Shown piece after piece: positions 13,435-24,909 of a stretch of 64,000 nucleotides of DNA. The notes beneath the pieces were generated by a model. It did no database searches and had not been told where the DNA came from. It worked only from the letters and a program-made list of their open reading frames with translations. This DNA comes from Acestrorhynchus altus. Taxonomy: Eukaryota > Chordata > Actinopteri > Characiformes > Acestrorhynchidae. Position 1 is the first letter of the stretch. Each line of letters starts with the position of its first letter. The stretch spans positions 18,084,049 to 18,148,048 of the forward strand of contig CM067513.1 of NCBI GenBank assembly GCA_034509495.1, given 5' to 3'. The position numbers and the translations under genes were made by a program.

Positions 13435-13740
13435 TTAGGCCTTTCCCCCCATCACATTCAATGCTCCTGACAATAGGAGGGTAAAGTCATTGCTGGGAAA
13501 CCAATGGGCTCCAAGGCTAGCATTGGGGCCCCAGCTCCAAAACATCAGCTAATAGATGGGACAGTCAGCATTGCACTGAGTGTGATTTGGGTAGAGAGTG
13601 CCACCTACCCTTGCAGAGAGAGCATGGCCAATTTTGCTCTCTTCGGCTCTGGTTGCAACTAGCAAGCTGCATGACCTGGAATACAAAACTGCGATCCTCT
13701 GATCATAGTGCTAGTGCATCTGACTGCTAAGCCATGTAAC
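13435..13740 (-). repeat. tRNA-derived SINE-like repeat
   Basis: On the minus strand the head reads TGGCTTAGCAGTCAGATGCA, resembling a polymerase III A box. About 30 bases on, GAGGATCGCAGTTTTG resembles a decayed B box. The body is the common fish phrase with gctctctc and ggttgcaactagc. Confidence 0.5.
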
Positions 13741-13978
13741 TTTTTTTTAAATTACTTTTGAGAATGTTTTTGAATTTTGAAAATGCAAATGAGTACGAAA
13801 GGTGCTATATAAGAAAACCATGCCTTGTCTTGCAATAAGAAAACAGAGCTACTCAGCATCTTCCTAATATTCTGTGTGTTGAACATATACCTTATTAGTG
13901 AATATCAGCTGAATTAAGCAATATAGTTTACAATCTGAACACAACCTATAAATCCCAGAGATAGCTGAGAGTACTTAC

Positions 13979-14658
13979 TTGTTGTCTTGAATCTGAATCC
14001 TAGTCCAGTAGAGAGGCTTCATGGGACAGGTGGGCTCTACTGCTGGCTTTCGCGGGGCTTTATTTGCTGCCTGGCCAAAGCCAAAGTCTCCGAAGGCAGG
14101 TGGAGGAGGTGGGGGGCCACATCCAGGCATTGGTGGGGGTGGAAGAGGGATACCCGGCATGCCAGGTGGAGGGGGTGCACCAGGAAGTGGTGGAGGTGGA
14201 GGTGGTGCAGGTCCAAGTCCAGGCAAAGGAGGTGGGGGAGGTGGTGCAGTGAATCCAGGAAGGGGTGGAGGTGGTGGAGGAGGAGGCATAACTGCTGAAC
14301 CTGGCAGAGGTGGAGGTGGAGGAGGTGGAGCTCCTGGATTCACATTCAAGCTCATGCTAATAGAGTCCAGGTCAAGTTTTTTTGGCAAGCTTAAACTGGG
14401 GCTTGGGGTTAGCTTAAGGCCCTCCCCCTCGGGTGGAGTCTTGATGAAGGTCTCGCGGTCAGTCTGGATACAGACAGTCCGGTACGTTTTGCGGGGTGTA
14501 TCATCTTCAGTGGAGACACTGGCATCCCGAAGGCCTCCAAACTCTCGCAACAAGCCACGGTCACGCTCCCGCTGCATTTCGGCAATGATTCCCTCCAGCC
14601 TGGACACTGCCACAGCATGCTCTCCCCGCAACTGGAAGACCTGGAGCTCAAAGTCAGC
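13979..14658 (-). CDS. fmn1: fmn1 exon E6: coiled-coil end, FH1 polyproline domain, FH2 start
   Basis: The exon is 680 bp, with acceptor gcgaatccag and donor AACAA/GTAAGT. It is entered in phase 0 and left in phase 2. The first residues, ADFELQVFQLRGEHA, continue the coiled coil. A conserved VCIQTDRETF motif follows, matching mammalian VCVQTDRETF. Residues about 110-195 are the FH1 domain. It has seven polyproline tracts of 4-8 prolines, most followed by LPG or MPG, and each is a potential profilin-binding site. The exon closes with KPAVEPTCPMKPLYWTRIQI, the hallmark junction into FH2. FH1 recruits profilin-actin, which FH2 adds to the growing barbed end. The purine-rich complement produces a long Gly-rich shadow frame that should be ignored. 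Confidence 0.96.
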
Positions 14659-14768
14659 CTGGATTCGCAGATGGTTGGAAATGACATATTTCTGTTAGAA
14701 TATTCTGCCAAACATTTCTGCATTTAACCCACCAAAGCAGTGAAACGCACACTAGTGAATTCACACAC

Positions 14769-14957
14769 TAAGGCACAGTGATCACACATGCCTGGAGCGG
14801 TTGGCAGCCGTATCCACAGTGCTCTGAGAGCAATTGGGCAGTTAAGTGCCTTGCTCAAGGGCATTTCAGTCATGTCCTGGCAGTTCAGGGAATCAAACTG
14901 GCAACCATCCAGTCACAAGGCTGGTTCCCTAACCACCAGGCCACAGCTGCCCCAGAT
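14769..14957 (-). repeat. tRNA-derived SINE
   Basis: Read on the minus strand it starts GGGGCAGCTGTGGCCTGGTG (A-box region) and continues to GGTTGCCAGTTTGATTCCC (B box). A tRNA-unrelated body follows with the fish-typical phrase gagcaaggcacttaactg. It lies just upstream of exon E6. Confidence 0.75.
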
Positions 14958-15732
14958 GTCGCTATCTGATACAGCAGCACAAAAGAAGACAATTTGCACA
15001 AACACCATGTTAAAACACAGTATTTTCCAGCCTAAAAGTCAAACTTAAGATTGGTCTGGCTCAAATGCAAAGGAAACTGTCTTGAGAAACTTCACATTAT
15101 GTAATCTGGAGATGTGCTTACAAACACAGTGAAAAGTGAGACTGAGAGGAAAAGCATTTTGCAACACAACCTCCACATGTTTCTAGTTATAATGTGGTCT
15201 GAACAGGACTGAGCGAGGCACACTGTCTATTCCCATGCTTTACCACTCCTTGTCAGCACTAAACATCCCACCATCCGTTTTGCTTTAAATTGGATGTGCA
15301 TGTGTGACAAACAAGATACTAAGACACTCAACTAACAACACATTATGCTATATTAGTGCTTAAGACAACATTAATCACTCTTCTAGAGATATCAAGATGC
15401 TGGTTCCAAGACTGAAATAAATTACAATATAAATGATGCACGTCTCGTAATTTGACGTTTATTATGGCCTACAAACTTAAATCATGTTTAAAGAGGCTCA
15501 TTACACACTTAACAGCATCTTCATGCAAGTGAAGATTGAAGGCTAACTTAATGGAGGCAAAATTATGACTTCTCAGTGAAACCGGCAGCTATAGTAAGGA
15601 AGTCCATTTAGTCCAGTCACACTGAGGATTAACATGCTCTTAAAATTAATCTGAATCAACATATTTATAATAAATGTGGGTCAGAAAACTGTATGGTTGC
15701 TGTAATTTAATACTGATTGTATGTTTCATATA

Positions 15733-16244
15733 CAGGGGTTGGACAATGAAACTGAAACACCTGTCATTTTAGTGTGGGAGGCTTCATAGCTAAATTGGAG
15801 CAGCCTGGTGGCCAATCTTCATTAATTGCACATTGCATCAGTAAGAGCAGAGAGTGTGAAGGTTCAGTTAGCAGGTAAGAGCACAGTTTTGCTCAAAATA
15901 TTGCAATACACACAACATTATGGGTAACATACCAGAGTTCAAAAGAGGACAAATTGTTGGTGCATGTCTTGCAGGCACATCTGTGACCAAGACAGCAAGT
16001 CTTTGTGATGAATCAAGAGCCACGGTATCCAGGGTAATGTCAGCACCACCAAGAGGGACCAACCACATCCAACAGGACGCAAGAGGAAGCTGTCTGAAAG
16101 GGATGTTCGGGTGCTAACCCGGATTATATCCAAAAAATATCATTCCCAAGACAAATTGACGCTGTATTGGCCGTAAAAGGAGGCCCTAGTACACCATACT
16201 AATAAATTATTCTGGTCTAAAACCAGGTGTTTCAATTTAGGAGT
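15733..16244 (+). mobile_element. Internally deleted Tc1-like element
   Basis: It is flanked on the left by TA. The left end reads caggggttggacaatgaaac, and the right end contains ccaggtgtttcaattt, which pairs with the left aaacacctg. Inside, codons at 15920-16116 read IPEFKRGQIVGACLAGTSVT and then SRATVSRVMS, the paired helix-turn-helix start of a Tc1 transposase. A frame break follows and the DDE region is absent. Confidence 0.8.
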
Positions 16245-16269
16245 TTATTTTAGTCACTCTCTTTTACAG

Positions 16270-16872
16270 ATTATATATGTTCTACCTTTGCATAACCTCT
16301 CAAGCTCCATCAAGCTCCATTGGATGGGGAACATAGGTGCACAGCTATTTTTAGATATATCTCCAGAGATGTTCAATCGGCTTCAATTCTGGGCTCTGGG
16401 CTCAGGTCTGGCCACTCAAGGACATTCACAGAGAAGCCACTCCTTTGTTTTCTTGGCTGTGTGATTAGGGTCATTGTCCTTTTGAAATATAAACCTTCAC
16501 CCCAGTCTGAGGTCCAGGGCAATCTGGATCAGGTTATCATCAAAAATCTCTCTGTACATCATTTCAGTCATCTTTCCCTCTACCCTGACTAGTCTCCCAG
16601 TTCCTGCTGCAGAAAAACATCCCCCCAACATGATGCTGCAACCACCATGCTTCACTGTAGGAATGGTAGTCGCTAGGTGATGAGCAGTGCCTGGGTTCCT
16701 CCAGATATGATGCCTGGCATTCAGTTCAATTTTAGGCACATTTTTTCCCTTTTGCATCATGGGGTATTGTGTGTAGAATTTTGATGCAAAAAGTAATAGA
16801 CATTTTGGGAAAAGGCTGTAACATAAAAAAATGGAAAAAGTGAACCACTGTGAATACTTTCCAAACACACTG
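16270..16872 (-). mobile_element. Decayed Tc1-like element
   Basis: Minus-strand codons include HIWRNPGTAHHLATTIPTVK and GGCSIMLGGCFSAAGTGRLV, matching the Tc1 transposase core (PTVKHGGGSIMxWGCFSAAGTG). The right end carries the tgaaccactgtgaatacttt terminal wording. Multiple stops are present. Confidence 0.8.
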
Positions 16873-16880
16873 CATACATA

Positions 16881-17040
16881 TACCATATTTTCCGGACTAT
16901 AAGTTGCACCGGAATATAAGACGCACCCGCAAAATAAAAAAAAAAAAAGGAAAATAACATATATAAGAGGATAAGGCCATTATAAGCCACATGGTTTAAC
17001 GCGTGGAAAAAAAGCAGTGGCTTATAGTATATAAAATACG

Positions 17041-17042
<2 letters not shown>
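16881..17042. mobile_element. MITE with about 20-bp inverted ends
   Basis: The left end is taccatattttccggactat and the complement of the right end is taccgtattttatatactat. The interior carries the fish-common phrase ataagacgcacccgcaaaat. There is no coding sequence. Confidence 0.7.

Positions 17043-17043
<1 letters not shown>

Positions 17044-17124
<81 letters not shown>
17044..17124. repeat. Compound (GT)n(AT)n(AG)n microsatellite
   Basis: GT units at 17044-17078, AT units at 17084-17100 and AG units at 17101-17124, followed by a short gtga run. Confidence 0.95.
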
Positions 17125-17189
17125 TGAGTGAGTGAAAGTGAAAAAAAAAGAAAGAATTTATCCTGACCAAGAAATAATTATTTCCCATA

Positions 17190-18545
17190 AAATGACCTGT
17201 TCCACAATTATTGGCACCTTAAAAATTTCTTGGAAATAAATGTATTTGAACAATTTATGTCATTTCTATTGTAGTTTATAAACTGGATCAAAGTATCTAG
17301 GAACCTTTAATTAGTAATTCATCACTTCCTGTTTCCCTGGGGTATAAATATGGCGTTTCACAGAGGCCTGTTTCTCTTACTCACTCTTAAACATGGGAAA
17401 GACAAGAGAACACACTAATCAAATAAGGCAGATGTGTGTCGACCTCCATAAATCAGGCAATGGCAACAAGAAAATAGCCACTCACCTGCAGATGACCTTA
17501 TATACAGTTAGAGCAATCATCACAAAGTCCTAAACATCTGGAACTGTGACAAACAAGCCTGGAAGAGGACGCAAGTGTATCTTGCCACCATGCACAGTGA
17601 GAAGGATGGTAAGAGAAGTAAAAAGTTCTCCAACAAGGTCTCTCAAACAACCATCAGGCACTATCTACATGCCAACAAGCTGTTTGGGAGGCATGCACGG
17701 AGAAAGCCTTTTCTGAGATACACTCATAACTGGTGGAGTTTGCCAGGCGGTACTGGGATTTTAACTGGGACCATGTGCTTTGGTCAGATAAGACCAAGAT
17801 AGAGCTTTGGCAACAAAGACTCCAAGTGGGTCTGGTGAAACACCAAGGATGAGTATGCAGAAAAAACACCTCATGCCCACTGTTAAGTATGGGGGAGGAT
17901 GCTGTGGTGATTCTGTTTCTCCTCCAAAGGACCTGGGAACCTTTTAAGGATACATGGGATCATGAACTCTTTGAAATATCAGGACATTTTGGATCAGAAT
18001 CTGGTGGCCTCTGCCCAAAAGCTGAAGATGGGACATCACTGGGTCTTTCAGCAAGATAATGATAAACATGTGGCCAAATCTACTCAAAAATGGTTCACAA
18101 GGCAAAAAAAAAATGCTCCTCTTATGGCCATCTCAGTCCCCAGACCTCAACCCAATAGAAAACCTGCAGAAGAGGAGAGTACAGAGGAGAGGACCCAGGA
18201 CTCTGGAAGATTTAGAGAGGTTGTGCCAAGAGGAATGGTCAAAGATCCCTTTTTCTGTATTTTCCCATCTTGTGAAGAGTTACAGGAGAAGACAAAGTAC
18301 TGTCTTGTTGGCAAAAGCTTGTGCAAAGGACTAACACCAGGGGTGCCAAAAAATGTGGCACAAACTTCATTCAAAAGATTTATTTTGTAAAGTGTGATTT
18401 TTTTCTCACCAAATAAAGGCATTTGAATTAAAGCTTAGATTTTTTGCACTGTTGTCCTATATTATTATAATTTTTTTAAGAATTTTTTAGAAGCCAAAGA
18501 ACACCTCTTAACCAGGGGTGCCAATAATTATGGAGGGCGCTGTGT
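17190..18545 (+). mobile_element. Nearly full-length but dead Tc1-like transposon
   Basis: The right inverted end contains ccaggggtgccaataattat, the same terminus as the 53.5 kb element. The left end has a degraded ccacaattattggcacctt. Codons in several frames show the N-terminal helix-turn-helix region and HLMPTVKYGGG. They also show the end of the DDE domain with SPDLNPIENLQ. Several stops and frameshifts inactivate it. Confidence 0.85.
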
Positions 18546-18725
18546 GTATATACAGATCTGTATTGCACTGTAGCGATACGTTACGTTGCGTTTTTGCTAC
18601 CTCAGGCATTTAGTGAGGTTACTCCAGGCAAAACACATAGACACATTTCTGATACCATCTATGTTGATAGTATATACTGACATCTAGTGGAGCATAAAAT
18701 TAATACAGTATATAAAAGGACTTAC

Positions 18726-18787
18726 ATGCATTTTTTCCAGGTCCTCTTTACATTCTCTCTTTAGCTGAAGCAGGGCAGCCTGGTGCT
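18726..18787 (-). CDS. fmn1: fmn1 exon E5: short coiled-coil exon
   Basis: A 62-bp exon with acceptor cttttctttccag and donor CAT/GTAAGT. It is entered in phase 1 (completing a Glu codon) and left in phase 0. It encodes EHQAALLQLKRECKEDLEKM, a heptad-like helix that matches the mammalian EYQAAILHLKREHKEEIENL. It is too short to stand out as an open reading frame. I placed it by splice sites and by the phase agreement of E4 and E6. Confidence 0.9.
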
Positions 18788-20414
18788 CTGGAAAGAAAAG
18801 ATGACATGTTAAGTTTTGGTTCAGTCAAAGTCTGTCATGCATAAATCCATAACTATAAGCCACAGGCTCCATATACCAGCCCTGGTGACCCCACAATTTA
18901 GAATTTTGGTAATTTAATAAATCCTTCAAGGTGTTTAGAGTAAGATGTTAGATGTACAAAGTAAAATGTACAAAGCCTAAACTGCAAAGATGTGAAAACA
19001 CAGCTTGATTTCAGGATACTTTTAGGACATGAATTAGATTATAGTAGTTTATTTAGCTCCACCTTATTGTGACATAAAACACAACATATCTTATGTGTAA
19101 TGCTTTTCAACACCTTGTATTTACACTGCCTTGACAATGTCTAACATTTGCTCATATAATGTAAATATTTGCAAGTTAATCAACAGATAACTTCACAGAC
19201 ACGTGATGTTAACAGCGGCTCATATTCCATTTATAAAGTACCATAATCTAGAAATGATTTTTATTTCAATATAATAAAAGTTCATTTGTTTATTTATGGA
19301 TGCTTTTAACTGTTCATTATTTTAACAACAATGGATTTTATGTTAAAGGGCCCATATCACATATATTGTGTATTGTTATATTTTGTGTTTTGAGAGGATT
19401 TATATGTTTAAATTGTAATTACTTTTTTAAAAGTTCATACACTGGTTATTTACATTTAGTGATGGAAATAAAGTTAAGTTCCACAAATAGGAGAGACCAA
19501 CAAATTCTGGCTTTCTGGAATCACACAAATTTACTAGTCTGGTGTGATGACAGAATCAAACATACATACAAGACGTACTAGCCTGGTGGTATGACAGAAT
19601 TACACGGACATACCAGCCTGGTACGGTGACAGAATCCCAGATGATCACAGAATCACACAAACATACTAGATGTGCTAGCCTGGTGTGATCACAGGATCAC
19701 ATGGCTGTACAAGCCTGGAGTGATGACAGAATCACTTGGACATACTGGCCTGTTCTGATGAGAGAATCACACAGACATACTAGACTGGTGTGATGAAAGA
19801 ATCACATGGGCATGCTAGCCTGATGTGATTACAGAATCACATGGACATAGTAGCTTGGTGTGATGACAGAAATATAATTTTTAATATAATATTATTTTTT
19901 TATATTTCACAGCCAATTCAACAAAATATCCTTTTAGAGAAAACCTATTGGAACAAACTTGTCTTATTCATTATTTTCTTTTTTTTCCCTTTTTTTTAGA
20001 AATCAGTCAGATTAAATGAAATCTCCATGGCCTAAATCCATGCTCTAACTTGTAAGCCCTGTAGGTATTTTGGAGTGCTGGGAATGATTAATGTAGTTCA
20101 CGGTTTCTATCCTGGGTGCAGCAGTGAACTTACTTCTCTCAGCTCAGCTTTGAACCTATGATAGCACAAGACCCAAACAGGGATATCATAGCCAGGGACA
20201 GATTAACATGCATTCCTCTTTTAAACGGATTTAAAAAACAGAACACCCGTGGCTCTAACGACTACCACAAATGAAAAGCTTCTATTGCTTGTAGCACATT
20301 ATAATCAGATTAAGATGGAAGAAGTGTCTTGAAAGTGGAAGGCCAGTTGCAGGAGCAAAAAGGGAGTGGAGAAGTGTCTATTTCTGGGACAAATGTTTAC
20401 ATGTAAATACCTAC
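18788..20414 (-). other. fmn1: fmn1 intron between E4 and E5
   Basis: It contains the minisatellite at 19514-19868. The stretches 18800-19500 and 19880-20400 are AT-rich with short T-runs and no identifiable feature. Confidence 0.7.
19514..19868. repeat. Degenerate minisatellite, about 35-bp unit, about 10 copies
   Basis: The repeating phrase cagaatcacatggacatact followed by agcctggtgtgatga recurs about every 35 bases, with substitutions and one shortened unit. Confidence 0.85.
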
Positions 20415-20535
20415 CTGCTTCTGTGTATCGCAGTCCCACTTTCTCCTCCTCATCCTTAGGCTTGGGTGGTGGCCAAATCGCCTGGAGTCGTCCTGGTGTT
20501 CTGTCCTCACTGTCTGTAGGTGAGCAGACCTCAGA
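20415..20535 (-). CDS. fmn1: fmn1 exon E4: conserved linker before the coiled coil
   Basis: A 121-bp exon with acceptor ctctcttcag and donor GCAG/GTAGGT. It enters in phase 0 from E3 and leaves in phase 1. The product contains SEDRTPGRLQAIWPPPKPK and then EEEKVGLRYTEA, nearly identical to the mammalian formin-1 segment DDRTPGRLQAVWPPPK...EEKVGLKYTEA. This is one of the strongest pieces of evidence for naming the gene fmn1 rather than fmn2. The segment precedes the coiled coil that leads into FH1. Confidence 0.93.
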
Positions 20536-20908
20536 CTGAAGAGAGAAAAGAGGAACAAGGTTCAGAATAAATAAAAGAACATGCAGTGGTGAGGCTTTGA
20601 AGTTGGCAGGTTGTACCAGAACTCAAAAACTCAAATACAATGCTTCAAATACAATGTCCACATGCCAAGCTATATTATAAAGTTTTCTTAAATTGTTAAA
20701 TCATTTACAAATATATTTAATTACAGACCTTAGTGCAAAACATTCATGTAGTTGGATGTGGAAGGATTCCAATAAGACAAAAACTGAAAACTGCAGAGAG
20801 TCTAAAAATATCAAGCTCAAATTTCATTTTCAGTGCATTTTAATAAGACAAAATAGCACATTTTCATTTAAGTAAAGAAAAGATAAATGCTGTTTGAGAG
20901 ATACATAC
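20536..20908 (-). other. fmn1: Short fmn1 intron between E3 and E4
   Basis: 373 bp, AT-rich, bounded by GTATGT and cttcag. No feature other than the splice sites is visible. Confidence 0.85.
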
Positions 20909-22536
20909 TTTGATCTCTGCTATACTCTTGTCAGTACTAGGCGATTTGCTTGTAGCTCTCTCAAAGATGGACTTGAGCAACTCTTTTTCATTCTTTCTCT
21001 TCTTCTTGATGGCCTCTACGTCCACAGATGCATCTGCAGGATCCTTTTTAAGGGGCTTAGGACTAAAGAATAACTTGAAGGCATCAAAGGCAGTATCTGT
21101 GACTTTGTTGGTGTCATTAACTTGAGCATCATCCTCAGCAACATTTCCTACTAAGTCCTGCTCCTCGGATTTGACATCTCTAGTGTTCTGGGATTCTTTG
21201 TCTAGACTCTCCTCATTATGGGCATCATCAAAATTTAGGAGGCGCCACAACCGGCTCTTAGGTTCCGACACATCTTTGGGTTCAGCTCTCTTTTTTGGCA
21301 AAGAAGTGCTGATTGCTTGCCTTTCAAACTTAGCTTTGTTGACTTGCTGTTTCAGGCTTAGTAACGCCCGGTCAGCATCCCTTTGCTTGATCTCAGATAT
21401 GCTCTCTCTTTCATCCCCTACAGCACCCTTCTTCAGCACACGTACTCCACTAAAGAGGGCTGGCAGCTGAAAGGGCTCCCTGGGTGTGGATGCAGCATGC
21501 GATCTGGGCTTGGAAGAAGGGTCTGTGGTATCCCTCTCGGTTGCAGGCGTATCCTGTTTGCTGACTTGTGAAGGAGGAGAGATGGCACTTCGCAAAGAGG
21601 CAGTTGGGGACTCCTCCTGTTCTGCACATGAATGGTCCTTTGTCATGCTTCTTCCAGGCTGAAGAGCTGAGTCTAGAGAGGTAGGGCTTGCGGAGTCGAA
21701 GGACTCAGAGTCAGTGTAATTGATTTCTTTAGCCAAAGAAGAAGGTAGTCGAGTTGTTCTCCTTGGTTGATCTGATATTAAATCCTTTGAAAGCAATGAG
21801 GAGTCAGAGTAATTTTCACCAGAAGAAGGCACGTAGAAAGGGTCTTCGTGGTCGTTGGAGTGGTCGGGAACTGGATAGGTAATGTCCTTCTGTGATGGAA
21901 CACTGGCAGCTGACACATCTGAGCCCATGTCTACAGCTGTAGCATCTCCACCGCTAAGTTCTGCACCCTCCTGAGGTCTCACACATTGAATCTTTTGCTT
22001 GGAAAGGTGAGATGAGTCTAGCTGTCTGACAAGCCTCTTGTTAGAATCTGAGCTCTTCAGAACAGAGATGTCTTTGAGAGATTGCTCCAAAATACTTTTG
22101 GCTGTGAATACAGACAGTTTTAAGTCTGCCTTAAGCACATCACTCCCCTTTTCTTCACGGAGCACCTGATCCGAGTTACGGTCAGTCTCTTTGCTCTCTT
22201 GAACAGACAAGCATTTTTCAGTGGCCTCCAGTTCACCATATTGGTCAGGGATATGATCCTCATCTTCCTCATCATTTTCGTTGTCACTGTAGGTCTCCAC
22301 TCTGGTGACTTTTACAAGGTCTAGTTCTGCCACGATAGGGGAGGAGGTTGAAAAGGGTCTTCTCCAATATGGAAAAGGAGAGCGCAAAGGAGCAGTTCCC
22401 TCAAAAGTAGTGCTAGCATCATTTTTAGGTGCTGACCCTGGAGCATCTTCCTCAGCAGGGTATAGACGTGGCTCTTCCTCAGGCAGTGTTCGGAATGACT
22501 TGAGCACTGCACTCTCTCCTGCTTCCCTCTGAGAGT
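20909..22536 (-). CDS. fmn1: fmn1 exon E3: large acidic, Ser-rich exon
   Basis: The exon is 1,628 bp, about 542 codons, and all open. The acceptor is most likely ttttgagggcag at 22537-22540 (phase 1). A second AG, ctctcag, gives a start at 22528 in phase 0. The donor is AAA/GTATGT (phase 0) and joins E4 in frame. Near its start the protein reads ESAVLKSFRTL, similar to EDAVLKAF in the human formin-1 N-terminal isoform. An acidic run (NENDEEDEDH) follows. The rest is rich in Ser, Asp and Glu and is probably disordered. Near the 3' end is a basic KKKRKNEKELLKS stretch resembling a nuclear-localisation or helical basic motif. No enzymatic domain is visible. In mammals the equivalent region is isoform-specific. 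An upstream alternative first exon could join the phase-1 acceptor, but I did not locate one. Confidence 0.9.
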
Positions 22537-23434
22537 CTGCCCTCAAAAACATAATAGAGGGTAGAAAAATGTGACGGGTGGATAGTATAATGACCTGGGT
22601 GTTTTCCAGTCCTGTACGTCGGGGTCAGCACAAAGATTATCTATGATCAGGGATCATTTACCTGACTTCCCCAAAACACTGAGTGTAGCTGTGGCCAATT
22701 CAATCCAGCAAGAATTTCTGCAAATCCAGTCAGAGTCAAAAAAGTATGCTTTATCCCACCTGTATGTGCGAGTTTCATCTGGTTGAGTAGACAAAAGCCT
22801 TTTGTGAAGTTAAATCCCTTGGTTACTCTTGCCCACACCAGGGGTGCTTCAATTACTGCCCCATAAAAGACCCTCTTATCTTCCTTCCTTTTGGCAAGGA
22901 GCGTTGCACTCAAGCTGTACTCTTTTCAGGGCAAAAACACACATGATTTTGGTTTCATCTGACAGTCGTAGCCATTACAAATGTTTCGTGACTGAAAATC
23001 ATTCCCCATTTCTATAATCTCTCTGGAAAGCTGGGATGGAATTTGAAGTTGTTTGGTAGTGCTCAGCCCTAACACTGTGAAAGAAAATGTTATACTTCAC
23101 TCCAGCATTAAACTTAAGAAAGCAGGGTGGTCCATTCACGTCCTCAGTGTGATCTTTCAGCCTGCAGTGTAATGTAGCCTCCCGGTGCCATGCCTCCCTC
23201 TTGCTCCTTAGGAATGCATGAGACTATTTGTGGGTCTTCTGGAGAAATTTCCATGCAGCCTTTGAGAAAGTCATTCAGGTTTGACGAAGAGTTCGTGACA
23301 CTGGTTTACCTATGCTCCTCTTCCTGCCCCTTTTACACTCCCCTGCTTACTTCCTGGGAAAGAACTTCAGCAGCAGGTGTCTTATTACTTAAAACTTACT
23401 TCCTTATAATGGCGTCAGGTACAACCCTCTTTCA

Positions 23435-23436
<2 letters not shown>

Positions 23437-23496
<60 letters not shown>
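23437..23496. repeat. (TC)30 microsatellite
   Basis: An uninterrupted 60-bp dinucleotide run. Confidence 0.97.
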
Positions 23497-23499
<3 letters not shown>

Positions 23500-23789
23500 A
23501 AGCTTCTCAACGGTCAGGTGGAGTGGGAGGTGCAGCTTCACTGTGCACGCAATATTACACCACCAGCTTTAAGCTGCTCTTGCACACCAAGACCACACCA
23601 GCACAGTAACAGACCAGCTAGTCGAAAGCATTTGTTATTCTGAAGAAATAAAGATTCTGTTTCATGTTGTTATGCATAAGCATACTTTTTTGCATTCATT
23701 TATCACAGTGAGCAAATAAATTCAGTTCATTCAGAACCACTGGAATATTAACACTGCTCTTCATGGTGTCATGGTAGTAGCCTACATGT

Positions 23790-24200
23790 ATCCAATCAAA
23801 TTTTAAAATGAAACCTGAGTTTTTAAAGAAAAGAAATGTCACAACCACATAACCTGAAAGTCCAGTCAGACTGCCTGACCTGCCTCAGGTTTTCTTGAGG
23901 GCATTATTCGTCTAATGGTACCCTGTGCCATGCACAACCTCCAAAGTTTAAGGCAATGGAAAATGCAAATCAGCCACAATGTGCATGCAAATTAATTAAT
24001 TAATTGCCAGCAACAAAAAACATTATCTTAGCATCCTTCACGTATCCAATCAAATTTAAAAATGAATCCGAGTTTGTAAAGAAAAAAAGTCAAAATCACA
24101 AACTGAAAGTCCAGTCAGACCACCTGACCATTTCTCCAATCTGGTAGTGTTACAAGTTATCTTGAGGGCACATTCCAAAGTTTAAGGCCCTGATAAGGTG
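23790..24200 (+). repeat. Two diverged direct copies of a roughly 170-bp segment
   Basis: The phrases tatccaatcaaatttta, ctgaaagtccagtcagac, cttgagggca and ccaaagtttaaggc occur in the same order at 23790-23955 and 24047-24190. Confidence 0.8.
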
Positions 24201-24869
24201 ATGTGAACATGTTAACAGCTTTCCACATCTTTACAAATGTTTTACACTGTACTATGCAAAAGTTTTAAGCACCTGTGAAAATTAGAGCTCATTAGAAAAA
24301 AAGGTCATCTTGGTAGTGGATTTGTCTTTGAAATGTTAGAATAAATACAAAAAAGATACAATCATACAACATATTGCCAAAGTTTTCCTAAAGGGAGATA
24401 CTGTCCAACATCTGCTTTAGCAAATCACTGATGGTAAATCAGGTGAACTGATGATGGAACTGAACACATACATTTGCTGGTTGGGGACGTCCAGGAGAAA
24501 TTGTGAAAACTGGAACCAAACATTGTTCTTCAAACTACCACAGAAGACATCAACTACTTTCAAAATGAGATATTTTGTTGTTTGTTTACTGTATTTATGT
24601 TTACTTGCACCTGGTCTAATGTGACATATCTTACTGCGGAGATTAATGACACATTCTGTACATTTTACACAAAAGTCCAGCTTATTCTCTGAATTGAACA
24701 TGTAAAAAAATAAAACATTACATATTAAATGTGCCAGTACTGCTCTCTCATGTCCTAGTACCACGTGTAATGTTTTAAATGTGAAGATGGGCGTTTCTGT
24801 AAATGTTTTGAAATCATTTATACTGCATATGTAATTTGACAAGGGGGAGCCTAAAACTATGCATAAGAT

Positions 24870-24874
<5 letters not shown>

Positions 24875-24907
<33 letters not shown>
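24875..24907. repeat. (GT)n microsatellite
   Basis: About 16 GT units. Confidence 0.95.

Positions 24908-24909
<2 letters not shown>

Larger units (their letters stand above)
8200..13978 (-). other. fmn1: fmn1 intron between E6 and E7
   Basis: No exon is supported. A LINE fragment (11085-11375), an A-rich dispersed repeat (about 12350-12730) and a tRNA-SINE-like block (about 13435-13740) are listed separately. From 8200 to 11000 I see only unique, moderately AT-rich sequence and short homopolymers. Confidence 0.7.
14659..18725 (-). other. fmn1: fmn1 intron between E5 and E6, mostly transposon-derived
   Basis: From 14769 to 18545 most of this intron consists of the SINE, Tc1 copies, MITE and microsatellite listed separately. 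The stretch 14960-15730 shows nothing I can name. Confidence 0.7.

Noticed and set aside
14021..14698. Long plus-strand Gly-rich frame (225 codons) opposite the FH1 exon
   Set aside because: It is the complement of the proline-codon repeats of fmn1 E6. There is no splice or promoter evidence and no natural Gly-rich protein pattern beyond the mirror of CCN codons.
16757..17188. 143-codon minus-strand frame with poly(His-Thr)
   Set aside because: Microsatellite translation plus the end of a dead Tc1 element.
23144..23305. Minus-strand stop-free stretch reading NDFLKGCMEISPEDPQIV and ending TLQAERSH
   Set aside because: It has a protein-like look, but it is only about 50 codons, has no donor site at its end and no start in context. 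I could not tie it to fmn1. It may be part of a decayed repeat.
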